Positions 1 through 14,380 of a stretch of DNA of 64,000 nt are shown piece by piece. A program made the position numbers and the translations under genes. The notes beneath the pieces were generated by a model. It did no database searches. It was not told the DNA's origin and saw only the letters and a list, made by a program, of their open reading frames with translations. The DNA is from Varroa destructor (lineage: Eukaryota; Arthropoda; Arachnida; Mesostigmata; Varroidae), in the NCBI RefSeq assembly GCF_002443255.2, contig NW_019211455.1, positions 25,460,479-25,524,478 on the forward strand, written 5' to 3'. Each line of letters opens with the position of its first letter. Within the stretch, counting starts at the first letter, position 1.

Positions 1-400
1 TTATTCACGCAGACGTAGAGGTAAGACAGTCAAAGTTTTCGAAGCACAAAACGAATTTCGTTGTAAAATATCTAATTTTAAGGTAAACATATCCCCCGAC
101 TCACGGTCACTGTACCATATATTAATAACAATACTGTAATCAAGCGTACTTCAAAAACATAAGCAAGGCTGATGTGGCTTCAAATAGGGTCAATTTACAG
201 GATGGTCCAATACGTTTAAATTTAAAAAGACTAGGGTAAATTTTGCAATGGTTTCTTGAAGCATTAAACGAATAATGTACAGTGGACTAACTCACTGATT
301 AGGTATTGTCTAATTAAGCTATTAGCAAAAAGAGATTAAAAAGGTAAAAAATGGCAAAAATAATTGATTTATTTTCATGAGTTTAACTTCGATCGTAGGT

Positions 401-419
401 ATATATATATATATATATA
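401..419. repeat. (AT)n microsatellite
   Basis: Uninterrupted AT dinucleotides, 19 bases. Confidence 0.95.
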
Positions 420-2738
420 CCTATTTCAAATTACCTTGCGAACACTACTGCGTGCGTTATGCAAAATAGGTCAAAAATAGCTGTTCTATCCTTTGATGGT
501 GCAAGCAAGATCGCTATCTTCAAGGGTGTGTCCCAGTGATAGCGGAGTGGCTAACGTGTTTATCTGCTAAATTTAGGGCCGCGTAGTGTTTTGGCTTCCA
601 ATCCGGCTTTAGATACATGGTTCGGTTCTTGCTGGCAGATAGCCCAATGAAGTAATGCCTTACGGCTTAAGTCCCGAACGTAAAACACGAAAAACATATC
701 TTTGAGGGCGTGGCTGATCGTGGAAGTGAGCATGCGGATCTGCAGGGATAGTGCCGGTAATGCAGCTGGTTGGCTAAAATATTGATCACATGGCTGTGTG
801 TCTTTGCCATTTGGCGCGACTGCCACTGGGAGCTGCTCATATAGTATTTCAGACGTGTAGGATATGTAATGAGATGGCAGGCACACTCATCAGCTTCGAT
901 CGGACACGAGCTTAAAGCCTGCTCAGTGCTTTAGCCCGCTGATCGGGATAACGCAATTAGAAGACTCGTCGGCTGCTTTCTACTGCGTTTTCTCTGTATT
1001 CCTCTAAACGCACACCTACTATGATCAACGTATGAAGCCAGCGTCAACAGACTCCACCCGTCCGCGAGTATGTACGTTGAAACTACTGCTAATGACGGAC
1101 ACTGGCTACCCGACGGACGAAAGGAGAAATTTTCTCAACCATTAATGGAGGTTTTGATCCCTTCTTATTATTTTTACTTTTGCCTCATTCTGCCCGTGCA
1201 TCTTCAATAGTCCCCAGCTGTTGCTTATGTTCCTACCCAACTGGTCTTCTCTCCTGTTCTCGTCGTTCCTCAATTTCATTTTTGCTCCTATCGTTTGCTT
1301 TTTTTCTGCTTTTGGTTTTTTGTATTACTAAAGTGAGTGGGATGTACTGGCGGACTTTTCGGTTGCTACCTGGGTGGCTTAATCTCCTCTCTGGCTTTGA
1401 CAGTCACCTGGGCTTTTGCTTTAGTTCTAAAGGCTTTTAGCAGAATGCGCACCCGCCCTACCACGCACCTGATTGCCTATGTATGTAACGCTGCCTGCTT
1501 GTTCATCGGTTTTGGCCTTTTTGGCGTCGGTCTTCATCCGCTTGCTTCCTCTTTCGACTCTCTCCACTTGAAAGACGAAGAGAGGGAGCAAAAAGAGAAG
1601 AAAAAGGCTAAAATAAGGGAAAGGATGAGAAGTACCGGCAACGATTTCGCTTAAGAAAAATGTTTGACCAAGAAAAGAGGCACGGCCGAACCGTTCCGGC
1701 GGCAGACGGCCCCCATAGAGCAGACACGCGATGCGCCGACGACCTGGGTATCTGGGTCGGCTTGCTGCCGCTGGCTCTTTTTTCTGCGCGGTCTGCTGCA
1801 ATCTACTGAGCACGCAACTTTGACGTGCATTTGCACGACAACGGGAATATCTCACGGGATGAGCAAAGACAAGCTGCGGGCGTAGCCGCACGGGGCCACA
1901 CTGCCCCGACTAAAACCATTTTTCGCCATACAGAAAAAAAAATTAAAAAACGAGCCTAACAACAGTACGGTAATAGTACTTATACCATTCAACCGTTGTG
2001 TTAAACGGGTATGCTATTAACTTGAAACGATTGACTGCGGAAACTCGAGCTCTAATGACCGCCCCAGTTGTCGAATCAATATCGCGTTAATGACGCACTC
2101 ATAGCTGTTTCTACTATTTTGAATTTTTTCCACAAATAAAATGCTTTGTCTGATCTCATGTACTTGTTGTATACGACACAAGTATCAACTTGAAGGATTC
2201 CTGAAACGTTGTCAAAACACACAACCCTAAAATTGCTTTCGTAGACTCACTGCATTAGCTTTTTGCTAGTCGAAGTGGATCGCATTAGCAGGATGATAAG
2301 AGCAGCGTCCGTATCGGGCTAAACAACGCATGGAGTAAGCAGGATATGATCAGACGCCACATTTGATTGCGCGGTCATCCTGAAACACGCATTGACATGT
2401 CCGGGGGGCGCTCATACAAGTTTGCTTAAACACTCGTATCGGACGGATCTACAGGAAGTTGAGCAAGTCAACTGCTGGCAATGAATTGTCGTTGCACTAT
2501 TCTAGTAAGAAGACTTTGGAATAATCATTTCCGGCGCATCGCCGAAGAAGAATTTTAAACGCACGCATGGTGCCGTTTGGGAAATCGATTCCATATTGCA
2601 ACCTGTTAGGTCTCAAATAATACTTTCAGAAAACCCCGTACTAATTGAACTTTTAATAAAATTGACTCCTGTCGTATACGGGGTATCCTCTTCTTTTTGC
2701 TTAAAACGTATACTTCAGCATTGCGGAAGAATTTCATA

Positions 2739-2740
<2 letters not shown>

Positions 2741-2770
<30 letters not shown>
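2741..2770. repeat. (AT)15 microsatellite
   Basis: Uninterrupted AT dinucleotides, 30 bases. Confidence 0.95.
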
Positions 2771-2774
<4 letters not shown>

Positions 2775-5700
2775 CTATTTCGCTTTTTTTTTGGTAAAAT
2801 AATTTGAAAATTCTACACTGCCTATCTCAGTAACAGAGCTAAAGTTCGCCGGTGCAATAGCATATCTATAGTTTACCACTTCATATGGCTGGTAGCTTGG
2901 AAGCTTTAGGGTTGTGTCTCGTAATAGCAAAATATAAACTAATTTGAAAGTAGTGAAAGACATAATCGATAGCAAATAAAATGGTTCTATCTTAAACGGA
3001 TGAACCACTATGAACAAACGCTAACTCAGTTATCGTAATATGCTGGTAGCCCTATATATTTGGCCTTTTCTCAAACGCAAACGTGGCCCGTAAGCAGATG
3101 GTTGAACTTCGTACGAAATGAAAACCGATTAATAGTTGCTTTGTCCGAACAACCGCTTGCCCCCCACCTGGACGAATCTCGGTTTTCCTCGTCGGCGTTG
3201 CTCCTTTGCGTCTTCTTTTTACAATTAAGAGTGAAGTTTCCGTCCCAAACAGCTGTCCTCTTCATCCTCATGTTTCTTCGAGACCACGGTTTCACTCCGA
3301 CTCAGTTGGCGCCAACATACATCTTTCGCAAGACAACGATGGCGTCGATTCTAAAGCTGCGCGGTTGCTTGGCTTGGCCTGCGATGCCCTACTAAGGGTC
3401 TGTCGTTGTGGTGGCTCCAAGGACATTGCGCTTCTAATACAACCGGTTTGCCTGGTGCTTGACGGTGCTGTAGCTTGTACCGCTGTTGCTGTTCGCTTAA
3501 AGAATGTGAATTACTCCATGCGGTTCATCTCGTTCAACCAGAAGTGAAGCTATCTGAGAAAGACGATGGGGCGTCGTCCGTGTACGTCAAAGCTTCTTCT
3601 TGCTTTTTGCAAAGATTGCTCCTTCTTGCTTTCTCTGCTTTTTATACACCGCAAATGTGACAGACTTAAAGGACGGTGTGAATTGTCTGCTTCTGTGGCA
3701 GAAAATCGGTACTATACAATCGAGGGAAGGGCAGAATAGCACCAAGGGCAACGATGACGACGACAAAACACATCGGCGAGCTCACATTTGTAGCTCTAGT
3801 AGACGGAACGCAAACAGCAGATACAAACAATGAAAAAGAGGAAATGATGAAAATGCACTGAGAAGATATGGCCCCCATAAAATAGAGTGGAAAAAGCCGA
3901 AAAGTCTAGACCCAATGTTCCGTGATATAGGAAACGTGATAAAAAAGGCAGGAGAAGAACGAACTACGAAGAAGGTACAGGATAAACCAATAAAAATAAA
4001 TATACGACTTCTGTGCCGATTATGTCTCGCTTCCATGGCTATATGTCCAACTCAATTTGCGGGTCATCTTCAATTTTCAGATCTCCAACTTTCTCCCAGT
4101 TTCGGCCCAAATGTCGGCCTTCAAAGCGCCTTCTCTTTCTTATCCTTCACTAACTGCAAATACACTTGTTTTATGTTTGTCGAGAACTCGAACACAGATT
4201 CTATAATTTTTACATCTTGTGCACTGTTGTCTCCCAAAAAAGCGCGCATGGAAATTACTCCTCACAAGCTACTTCATAATTTCGTCAGTCAAATCGCATT
4301 ATATATTTCTTCTGGCCAACTTACACAGCTTACATCGAAAAACAACTTCAAAAGCTATCGACAATAGGTGAATAAGCTAAATAAACAACAATGCTATACG
4401 CGAAATGTGACAGTGGCGAACAACGTCAGCAAAGACTCTGTGATCTTGACGGTCCTAGTCAGCATTTGCCTTTCGGTGCCGGTTCGTCCTTAAGCTCGTG
4501 TTCCCGAATCTCCTTTACACATCAGAAACCTCCTAGACAACGCAAATAACCTGCTATGAAGTTTCGTTCTTGCCTGTTACTGCCTAATTCTGTTGCTCGC
4601 CCACTCGGTTATCGGATGCAAGCGATGTGACACAGTGCAGTCATCTTCGCTTTGTAGATCTCTACACGGAGCCAGGGGCAACGGCGCAAGACAAACGACG
4701 GTCGAAGGAAAACAGTCTCGTGTCAGAATTACAGATTTCGTTTAGAAGAACTTCGTTTACGTAGAGGCGCAGAGTGGCAAATATATTAAGGGAAAAATCA
4801 AAATGTCACGCTGAAGCTCGACTGTAACAGAATGTCATTGTGCGTCTTTTCTATGTGCGACGTAGAACCACATAGCAGGGATTGCGGAAGTCCACAATTC
4901 TCAGCGTCGCCTTTGCCGCTTCCATGCTCATTTGGCAAGAAGCTTCTAGTTGATGTATGCGTATTGTATGCACGTGCGCATAAATTGTGGGGCAGGCATG
5001 GGGTCTGTAGACAAGCAAAATGAAATTCCATCCGCACCTGCGAGCTGACACCGACGTAAAATAAAGGAGCCATGATGAAACAAAAGATAAAAGAACACGG
5101 TGACAGATTGCAATTATTCGAGTATCGACAGAAGGGATAAATGCCTTTGACAGCTCGGATCTACGTCTTTAAGAAAACCAGGATGATGAAATATAAGATT
5201 GTATAGTGTTACAGACTAGATTTGTCGCCTGAAAAATAGGTGCAAGTCCGCCAGGTGCCCATATTTTTGTCTACTGGTTCCTAATATACATATAAACCGG
5301 GCATAGTAAGAGATAGTGTAGCAAGTAAACAATAATGCCTCTGGTTCTGCCTGGACCAGCCCTAAGACGTAATACAATGGTATAGTCAGTGACTAGACTT
5401 CTTATTTTCAAGGCGCATTAGTGGTGACGATGATCGGAAAATGTCGTCCGTTGTCTGAACATTTTCTCTTCTCTGCGGCGGCAAAAGGGCGAAATGTGGA
5501 GTTCCGAAAGAAGGTTTTAATGGACTCATTCAAGAGGCTGTCGAGGCTATCACTGTCGCCCACATCGAACGACGAGCAACGAGTTGAATGGTAGGGGCAG
5601 CTATTCTGGCTGTTCAGTAGAGCGTGGCCCATTTGTCTCATCCCTTCCTGTATGATAGCGATTCTTCGCCAACGTTCATAATTTGTGTAGCTGCCAAATA

Positions 5701-7469
5701 CAGCCACAAACAAACGCACATATACATAAATACACGTGACTCCGAATCCGACGTCTACGTGTTTATGCGCACGCTTTAAGATAAAGAAATTCGTATTAGG
5801 GAAGATACGAAAGAAGATGCGGAAATTCGAAAAAAGGTTCGTTATACACGGATATTTCCGTTTAAATGTCCTTTGTAACAGATAGTGAAGTCAGCCTGAG
5901 CAAAGACGCTATTGGGAAGGTATGTTTTACGTTAACAGTCAGCGTCATAGGACTGATGTTTGTTAGCAGGGTACGACCGTGTTTAACGGAGCGAGTAACC
6001 TGCAAGCGAACTGACTTTCCTGATAGGATAGAGCAAGATAATTGTCATCATCGTGGACTCAGTTTACATAGCCTGTTGGTCCTATGGCTTTACGATCCGA
6101 CGGTGCTTGTATCAAAACCTAAAGTTTTTGCTTTTTCTTTCGTCGAATAGTAGAAAAATAGTTCGTCTCACTTGAGACTCTCCTCGAGTGTTCTTTTTTA
6201 TCTTCCTGCGACTAACCTATATGCTTTCAATAATTTCCTCCTCGATCTTGAAGCCTGATATCCTGCTCTCTACGGCTCTAATTAACTCGCCTTCAAAACA
6301 GACTTTGGTGCTGCCCGCGTCTGATAATGAACGCAGTGGCGGCTGCTACGGCAGAGGCAACAAGTAACGTAGAGAACCGATAGAGACAAACATACATAAG
6401 AAATTGTTGGGGATGGCTGACGAAAAGCGATAGTCTAGTTGCCCATCAGCACAAGTGACGTAAATCTGACAAGTTACTTTTTCCTCATAGCGAACCTGTC
6501 CATAGCTTTGCCGACGTTTCTAAGGACTATCGGTAAGCAAACGGTCTCACTCATATGAAGGCGGTGAAAGTCGTACGCCTGGCCGCAGTGTATCTAATGC
6601 TCCAGTTGGTATAGGGCGTGCAGCGGAAAAGGGCAAAAAGCAAACATTAGGTGGCGCGCAGGAGCTGTGACAGTGTTGACAGTCGACATCGCTACTAGAT
6701 CATACGAAAGTAATACTGTGCTATAAGCGGAGTTGCTCTTTGCGCAGCTGGCCATAAAAGCCGCATAAAGTACGCCATCTCCAGCTAGAGATATGGCACA
6801 CCTTGATGGTGCTGTATATCAGATTGACGCTATTTTAGTTTCCGTTTGAAAAGAAGTACTTGGCTGATATCGTCACCACAGGTTCGTGGTAATGTGAATG
6901 ACTGAACGACCTGTCCTTCTTGCATTTGCACCCTGCCATTGTTAGGTATTAGTAGCAGAACTAGAACAAGGTCATTGGCGGCAGGCCTAGAAGAAAACAT
7001 TTAGGTAACAAAATATGCTAAAACAATGATCCTGGCTATTGTCAAGCTAAGACTTTAGCAAGACGTTTAATTGCTTAATCGTGTACAGGCATAGTGTAGG
7101 TCTGTAAAGATCTGGCAGCAGCGTAAGGCATAACTAGTTTCATTCGTAGAATACAGACAAATTAATGAATATTAATGAATCGACACGTCGTCGTAGAGCC
7201 CGGTCGTATTGTGATAGATTAAGTAATTTGTTGAATGCTACAGATATTTATAACACAATCAAAAAGTTTATAGGGGATATACGATAGGAGACGAAGAGCA
7301 ACGATTAGAAGCGGATATTACGTCGGCCGTTTAGATTCCTCACTTAAACAGACCAAAGCTGTTCTCCACGCCCACACCCTAGGCGCGGCCTTCCGGGTTC
7401 CGGCTGGTGTGGCTCACCTGTATATCAAGTATTGCCCATATACTTATGCTGTACCGTCAACATTTTGCT

Positions 7470-7483
7470 ATATATATATATAT
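7470..7483. repeat. Short (AT)n microsatellite
   Basis: Seven AT dinucleotides in a generally AT-rich stretch. Confidence 0.85.
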
Positions 7484-8219
7484 TTAATAAGAGTGTACAA
7501 AATATGATATCTCTATATATCTAAAAATATCTGAAATTATTTTCTAATTATTTTTTTTTAATAGTAGCTTTATAATAGTTGTGTTGGAATGAAGCTCAGG
7601 CGGGTTGCTCGGTTGTTTTTCTTCAGAATACGATAATAGCAAATAGAATATATTCGCTAATAAATTTTCGCTAAAAATACACGTATAAACTGTTAGAAAG
7701 GTGACCTTATCCGTGTGTACACTACAAGTTCTATTTTTCATTGAAGATTGTCCTATGTTATAAAAATACACTCTATGCATCAACTCTATTTATTTCTTTC
7801 GATTAAAACTATCTTCATGGTAAATGAAGAGAAACATCTTGTTACAAACAGCGAAGCGACGACAACTGTTTTTCTCCTATTGCCACACATGCTCAGTAGG
7901 CTAAAATATTTGAATACCAACTTTATTTATCTAATGATTGCGAATATTGGTTTCTTCATCCCCCACACAACGGTTTTTTCGTGTTTCAGCTTGGAAGAGC
8001 TACTCCCCCATATAATTATTTTTCTTAAACTCAGCGCTCAGGATGGTAACAAAGTTACCCCATGGATATGCTAAGCTTTCACTGCACTTATTGAGCCAAT
8101 AGTACCTTACAGATATAACGTGAAGAATTTAACCGAACACACAAACACAAAGTATTGCTGGTTTTAAAAGACAAAATTAAAGCAAACGTTTTATTCTATT
8201 GTAAAATCATATTACTAAA

Positions 8220-9120
8220 CTACATATACGCTATTATAATTAACGATCTTTAGCCGTTTTTTCTGGTGACCCCATAGTTTCATTACTATTGAACTGCTGT
8301 GCTTTCAGGGTAAAAAATTGTGACAGGTAATTTGCGCTACCCCATTGAAACTAAATCATCAACATCATCATAGAAGTTCTCCAGAGACCGAGATCACTGA
8401 TAGTCTGGTGGCCAAGATCTGGGCCATACGGCGAATCATTTATAATTTGCCATTAAAGCTTACCGGGTAGCTGAAGATGTATGTGGTCTGGCGTTGTCAT
8501 GATAGACGACGACGCCTCTTCTGTTCGCTAGTCTCAGTCGATTGTTCCAATGGCTTGCCGTAACCTTGTTAGTTGTTGGCAGCGAAGGTCTGGATCGATC
8601 GTTCAACCGGGCGGCGCCAACTCATCATGCACGACTCATGCTAAACGCATAAAACATACAGTATTATTTTCTTTTGGCGTCAGTCTAAATTATAGAGCGC
8701 ATGTTTTATCCGCCCATCATTGCCGTATGTGATTCACTTCTTATCACCTGTGGTCAGCTGCTTAGCTTCCTTGCGTCTGTGTAGAGTTCCGCAGATAGAA
8801 GTACGATCAAGTTAATTCTTCTACGTTAATTCGTGTAGGGTCTAAACGTTGTAACTTAAGATGGTTTCAAACGCTTTTATAGTCGATGTTTGATTTCTTG
8901 GCAAAGGCATGGTCACTCACATTTCGATCTTACTCAATGTTCGCGATCAGATCCTTAACTTTTTCTGCAATTGGTCAGGAGTATCTTTCACATCGCACTA
9001 TGCAGACCAAAAGCAACCAACCGTCTTCGGGTCGTGTTGTTCGATAACGCATCCAATACAGATCCAAATTATCAAAAATTTGTACAGAGATTTCAGTCAG
9101 CTTCAAGACGCTCTATCGTA
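8220..9120 (-). mobile_element. Decayed mariner (Tc1/mariner superfamily) transposase
   Basis: Reading the minus strand across several frames recovers the order of a mariner transposase. From the N-terminal side: a segment like FDVKDTP..LQEKVKDLIAN (about 8,942-8,975), a second helix-turn-helix block ending ...NHL (about 8,860-8,900), TGDKK*ITYGN (8,718-8,753) matching the TGDEKW block with its first catalytic Asp but with Trp changed to a TGA stop, then a QQLTRLRQAI block (about 8,545-8,580). Next comes LANRRGVVVYHDNARPHTS (8,475-8,531), containing the second catalytic Asp and the family signature HDNARPH. A degraded third catalytic region follows, with PDL and SDLG in place of the usual PDLAPSDYH. 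It ends with RLKIVNYNSVYVV and a TAG at 8,220-8,222, matching the usual WQKVI.xNGxYI C-terminus. Several stops and frameshifts make it non-functional. The span, about 900 bp, is close to the family's roughly 345 codons, with the extreme N-terminus unclear. I could not identify terminal inverted repeats or a TA target duplication. Confidence 0.85.
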
Positions 9121-10850
9121 AGTCTAAAAAAAAGGTCTATCAGCAAATCTCAGCTTTCGAAAACTTATCATCCCCTGCCACAACCCCACCACACCGATAT
9201 CGACCAGACGCGATTTATACTATTTATGGCGACCAGATATGTGACCTCAAAATGATCTAGCTAGAGGCACGCTCAATACGTTTTCGACAATAGAGTGTAT
9301 TTTAGAAGAGTTCCATTTGGCATAGTTCGTAAGACCGCTGTTGTAGTGCGCTTTTAGACTATAGGTACCTTCAATGATGAAAGTTAAAAAAACCCTTCGG
9401 ATTGCATCGTAGTAACCCGTTTCGACCCGTTCCGTCAGTGGATTACGTAGATCGATAGTTATGAGTGCGATGATGTTTAGGCATTTTTTCGCGTAGAAGC
9501 AGTGATGGAGAAGCTAGTCGATCGAAGCACTGCCTGAACTCGAATTGCCCCGTCGTTTTGCACTTATTGAGATATCAGTATACTTGAAGTAGGAAGATAT
9601 CAGAAAGATACATTTTTATAAATGAGACTTAAAGTGGTTGCCATTGTGACGTTGAGGGTATTCATCAAACACGAACGGTCATCGAAAAAATCTTGTATCC
9701 ACGAAAAGAACAAGCGAGACCATAATATATATATATACATACACGATAGCGAAAACAAGTTCATCCAAAGGTATATTTATATTGAGGTCCACGTTTTGCT
9801 TAACGTGCTGATTTTCATAGGCTCATCATATCAAGCAGCTACGGGCGGAGTGGGTCTGACAGGTAAAGTTTTGCCACCATATGAATCCTACGTGGATTAC
9901 AGTAGATGATGGGACTCTCAATTCTCTGACGTGAGATGCGTGCCAATAGAGAAAACCAGGTTTACATCAAGCGTCTAGTTTTGTTATACTAATATACTTT
10001 CTCGATCAGCAACCATAGACGAGGTAAGCCATAGCGTTTCTTAATTTATAATCATCTACTATAGTCATAGGAGAAGGATGGAGCGTAGATGTCGCTTGAA
10101 TATTGATAGTATCACTTGTAGAATATGCCAAACCTGTCAAATGTTGTATGATATCTTCCGAAATCTCCCTATTTACTACAAGCCAACATACAGCTGCTTG
10201 TTGACCATTAACTATTTTCTTGCAAAAAAACAAAAAAGAAAAAACCTCTAGAGTGTATTGTAGACGAACATTTTAATGGAACTATATAGTTTTAGGAGTA
10301 TGGCATACGGAAGCTTGCTTATCGACTCCTTCACGTACCGAGTTATCAAAATCAAGAGGTTTCAAAATGAAATTCACTCAGTCGTTCCTAATTGTAGACA
10401 TTTAGTCGCGCCAGCCGTTGTGCTAGCGGCACGAAATTTATTTTTTCTATTTCAGAAATATTACATATTTCAGATAAGATATAGTTTCATTGTACAGTCT
10501 ATATGAGTGCATCTGTATACGTTAAAAATGATTATACCCTGAATTTTTCCACCTGATCGTTCATTGGCCGCCTCTGTCTTTTGACACCCGATGCCATTGA
10601 TCCGCCAGTATCATTATACAACACCCTATATTTGACCACTGCAGAAACGTATAGAGGACCAATGAAGTGATAGTTCTACTAACATCGAGCTATCATCTGG
10701 TTACCCACTTCATCAATGCGAGAAACGCTATTTGCTTGTCTGGATAGACTGATTTGTACCGTAACAATCGGGACTGGTCATGTGACTCGGGTAATTACCC
10801 TTGAACTTTTTCGGCACACGACGCTTTTTTCTCTCGGTAGTCAAAAGGAC

Positions 10851-10872
10851 ATAATAATAATAATAATAATAA
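10851..10872. repeat. (ATA)7 microsatellite
   Basis: Trinucleotide ATA repeated about seven times. Confidence 0.9.
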
Positions 10873-13800
10873 GGGGTGCTCCTTAATATTTTATTGATTG
10901 TATTCCATCCTAGCTCTGCTAAGCCTAGCGATAGACTGTTCATGTCTGTAAAGCAACTACGTGAACTTTATAGTGACAGTAAAATGCTTAAATATAAAAT
11001 CGTCTTTATTCAAAAGCACTACAGCATGATTATAGTACGGTCACATAGAACGCTCTTTGTGTTCACGTAGAATTAATTAATTAAGTTACTTCATTAGGGA
11101 CCTGCCTTTCTCAATTTCGTTGACAAAATCGTAAATCTGCCCAAAAATAATAAAACGTCGCCTATCTACGTACGCCGTTCTGACGCCATTTTTAAAGCTA
11201 TTTACCGACTGAACGCTAAGGCAAATTTCACGGTGTTTCGTCGCCGTATCGACAGCATGTCGTTACAGCTATACAATTTCAGCTATTGCTTTCAGTTAGC
11301 ACGATAGAAAAAGGAAAATCTAATCAAAGGCATGCTGTTTTGTGATCGACAAGAAGACTTACATTTGGAATTCTCCGGTTCTCCATACCGGATTCTCCGG
11401 ACTGCATAGAAAATGTCCGATTGTTTGTTTGTTTGTTGCCATGTCAATAGTGGTAGTTCCTATTTATACGATTGCACGATGCTGTGAATAAACTGAACAT
11501 TTTACACAAGTAGTGAGTATAACGGGCCACGATAAAGTCTGTGAATGCCTCATTTTTATAACCTGAACGGGGCGACGTCATGACCATCGTCCCTTTAATG
11601 TACCTCTGGTTTTGGGCGCCAGCCAGCTACTATGCATCGGCCGGGGTCGCCGGTCCGAGCGTTTGCGGTAACGCGATGCCCCTAGAACCCCATCCATAAT
11701 TTATAACGATACCGGCCTCTCACACGCGTGCTGGCCTAACAGGCTCATGCAAGTAAGAGCCTTATCTGCTAATATTTAACTACAATTGGTTTACATTACA
11801 TATGCAAATTCACTGGAATATGCAGGTATCGGTGCTGTGAGCGAGGGACGAACCTTGTCTGGCCCCATGATGAATTGTCGGCAGCGATGGAGCTTCTTTT
11901 GCCATCGCAGGGTTTTGAAATACACTCTATTCACAACACTCTAACAATTGCGGTCAAATGGACAGTCAGGAAAGTCGTAAATCCCGCGCGTCTCGTTTAC
12001 TTTCAAATTTTGACCCGACCTAGATTATCAAGAATTTCAATCATATTGTTGTATCCATTAGCTATTTATCTTATTTATTCTATACCTATTTTTAAATTGC
12101 ATTTTAACATACACCCATATAAAAAGAATGCAATTTATTTACCTAGGTTTAAGATGTATACTAACAAGAAGGCAAGCTGCCTGTATAGGCTCTCGTATCT
12201 TGTCGCATGCGTCATCTTTGATGTTCGTTCTTTGCTGGCCAATGCTTGTGACAACACTGAACCTAGTAACAACCTTGTATATTTCATGAAAGCTGACCCT
12301 TATGTACACGTTGCGTTGGAAGCTGTGCTCGGACCGCTGTAATCGATACTGCGGAAAATGGCTGCCGGAACTAAAGTAAAAACAAAAATCTATTCTTGTG
12401 CACCTGTTTTCAGTTCGGTAGACATTTCTAGCAGCATGAATAAAGCAGATAATGAGTATTCAGAAGCAAACAGGCTACCTGGACTATCGCTCTCGATGGG
12501 TTGAACGCGATAATGTCTGGAAAATTAAGAAGATTGGGCTCCTCGCAAGCTGGACCAGGTTAACATCGTCGCAAGAGTTCTTCCAATGTTCTACTTGTTA
12601 TAAAGTAGCAGGATATGATTCTAGTAATAATGTCTATGTGTGATAGCCTCACCGTCTGTTGGCAGATTTCGTTGACACTTTTCGAGAGAAAGAAAGGACA
12701 CGAAAGATTCATTGGTAATAGCTATCGACTCCAAAATATGACTCGTGATGTTGACATCGTCAGAATTGTGAAATGAATGTAAGCCGACAATATTGTGTAA
12801 CGCGTATTTTACCCTAGTATACATCATTTTCACAGTAAAAATTCGTTTGTTGAATGATGAGTTGAACCTGGCATCTTCAGGTCATCAATGAAACCGCCAC
12901 ACAGTCCTTCTATGAACGGTACAGTAGAGACTGATTTCGTACAGGGATAGAAAGATAAACAAATAGTGGCTTGTTGGTGTAGTGAGTGCAAGTGAGAACA
13001 TCTTCTAACGACTAAACGTTGGGTCAGCGTCTGCTATCTAGCGACATTATTTCGTAACCAGCCATTGCACTGGTTGAAACGGCCATAGATGTTGTTCTAT
13101 GCGTTACGACAATTTTCCTTTTGTATAAAATACGACGACATACTGTTTCAATGTCATAGTCAACAACATTAATATCGACGCGTCAGGGGTGCTTCCGAAG
13201 GGAAATCCCCAAAATCTAGCTTCAGTCCCAGCTAACTATAGAGGTCTCCTGTTTTCCTTCTCATTGTTTTAGTATGTCCGTCAGGAACGATACGAAGCTC
13301 GACTGTACCACATCTACGACGAGTTCGTTCGCAGGGATCGTTTTCTACGTCTCAGCAAGAGACACTCCTCGGCCGGACATTCAGGTAAGGACGGTGGGGG
13401 GCAAGGGGTAACGGTAGCAGAAGCAATACGGAAATACCAACGACAGAAACAACACGAGCAGACAACCTAGAATGCGCATAGTAGATACGCTTACACTATT
13501 TGTTCCTGCTCTATTCTTCGCAGTTGTGAATCGTTGTCCTTTTTGCGTTCTAGTGTCTTGCTTGTCCCAAAGGCCAAAGACGACGCATATCGTATAGTGT
13601 AAACGAGACAGGACACGGAGTTATCTACTGTGTTTGATATGCATTCCGTACTACGCGAAAAACTACGACTTAGTAAAAGATAACTAAACATGCGACTAGT
13701 ATAAGCATAGCTGCGAGCGCCCGGTGTCCTTGCTGCTAACGTTAAATGAATTGCCTGTTGCAAATTAATGATCTCTAGCTAGTGGCAGTAACTGCCTTAC

Positions 13801-13966
13801 CTCTGTGTATTCAATTCGATACTGGCCAAAGCAGATTAAAATAAATAAAATAAAAAGATTCATATTACACTGTAGGCGATCTTTTCCTTTGCTAAGACTA
13901 GTACTTCGGCTACTTGTGCTAATTAGATAGCAATATCATTACTTAAGTGATAATATTGGTTAAGAC

Positions 13967-13969
<3 letters not shown>

Positions 13970-14010
<41 letters not shown>
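13970..14010. repeat. (AT)20 microsatellite
   Basis: The longest pure AT run in the window, about 41 bases. Confidence 0.95.
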
Positions 14011-14014
<4 letters not shown>

Positions 14015-14380
14015 CGGGTGTTTTCTATAATTTGCGTTTACATATTGACAAATGAAATCCAATTGGCTTTTTCGCATGGACCTTGTATTTTTTTTTACAT
14101 TGATATTGACGCATCTGTACTGATTATAGTAAATACAAAATAAGCCTACTACACACAAACGTCTATTACATTTCAAATGAAATTTTGTTTGCCTTTTCTG
14201 GAACGTTCTATCATTTCTTTGACTCAGCAACGTAAGGCCTCTTACCAGAAGGCCACCCTCCTAAAAGTATTACCCTCTGCATAATAAAATATCCCTTATT
14301 TTCAACTAGAAAGGCGCATGCCTGAAATAATATACCATACTGTCTGAAATACGGTTGGGCTTGCATGAATGGTAGTGTAA

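Larger units (their letters stand above)
1..8219. other. No gene recognised; microsatellites and two GC-richer blocks
   Basis: Apart from AT repeats, two stretches are GC-richer: about 950-1,900 and 3,060-3,560. Both have open frames on both strands that follow composition, including a pyrimidine-rich stretch at 1,160-1,330. The frames at 1,427-1,891 (minus), 3,206-3,547 (plus) and 3,915-4,367 (plus) show no domain, signal or exon boundary that I trust. Confidence 0.4.
9121..14380. other. No gene recognised
   Basis: AT-rich DNA with ATA and AT microsatellites. A sharply GC-rich island sits at about 11,560-11,760, without a convincing frame. The 155-codon frame at 11,875-12,342 is AT-rich and featureless and is taken as chance. 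The first few hundred bases may include the unrecognised N-terminal end and flank of the mariner copy. Confidence 0.4.

Noticed and set aside
1427..1891. 154-codon minus-strand frame
   Set aside because: Three frames on both strands are open here because of higher GC; the Phe/Leu runs come from a purine/pyrimidine-biased stretch, and there is no domain or splice context.
11875..12342. 155-codon plus-strand frame
   Set aside because: AT-driven composition (Ile/Tyr/Leu), no domain, no promoter or splice support.
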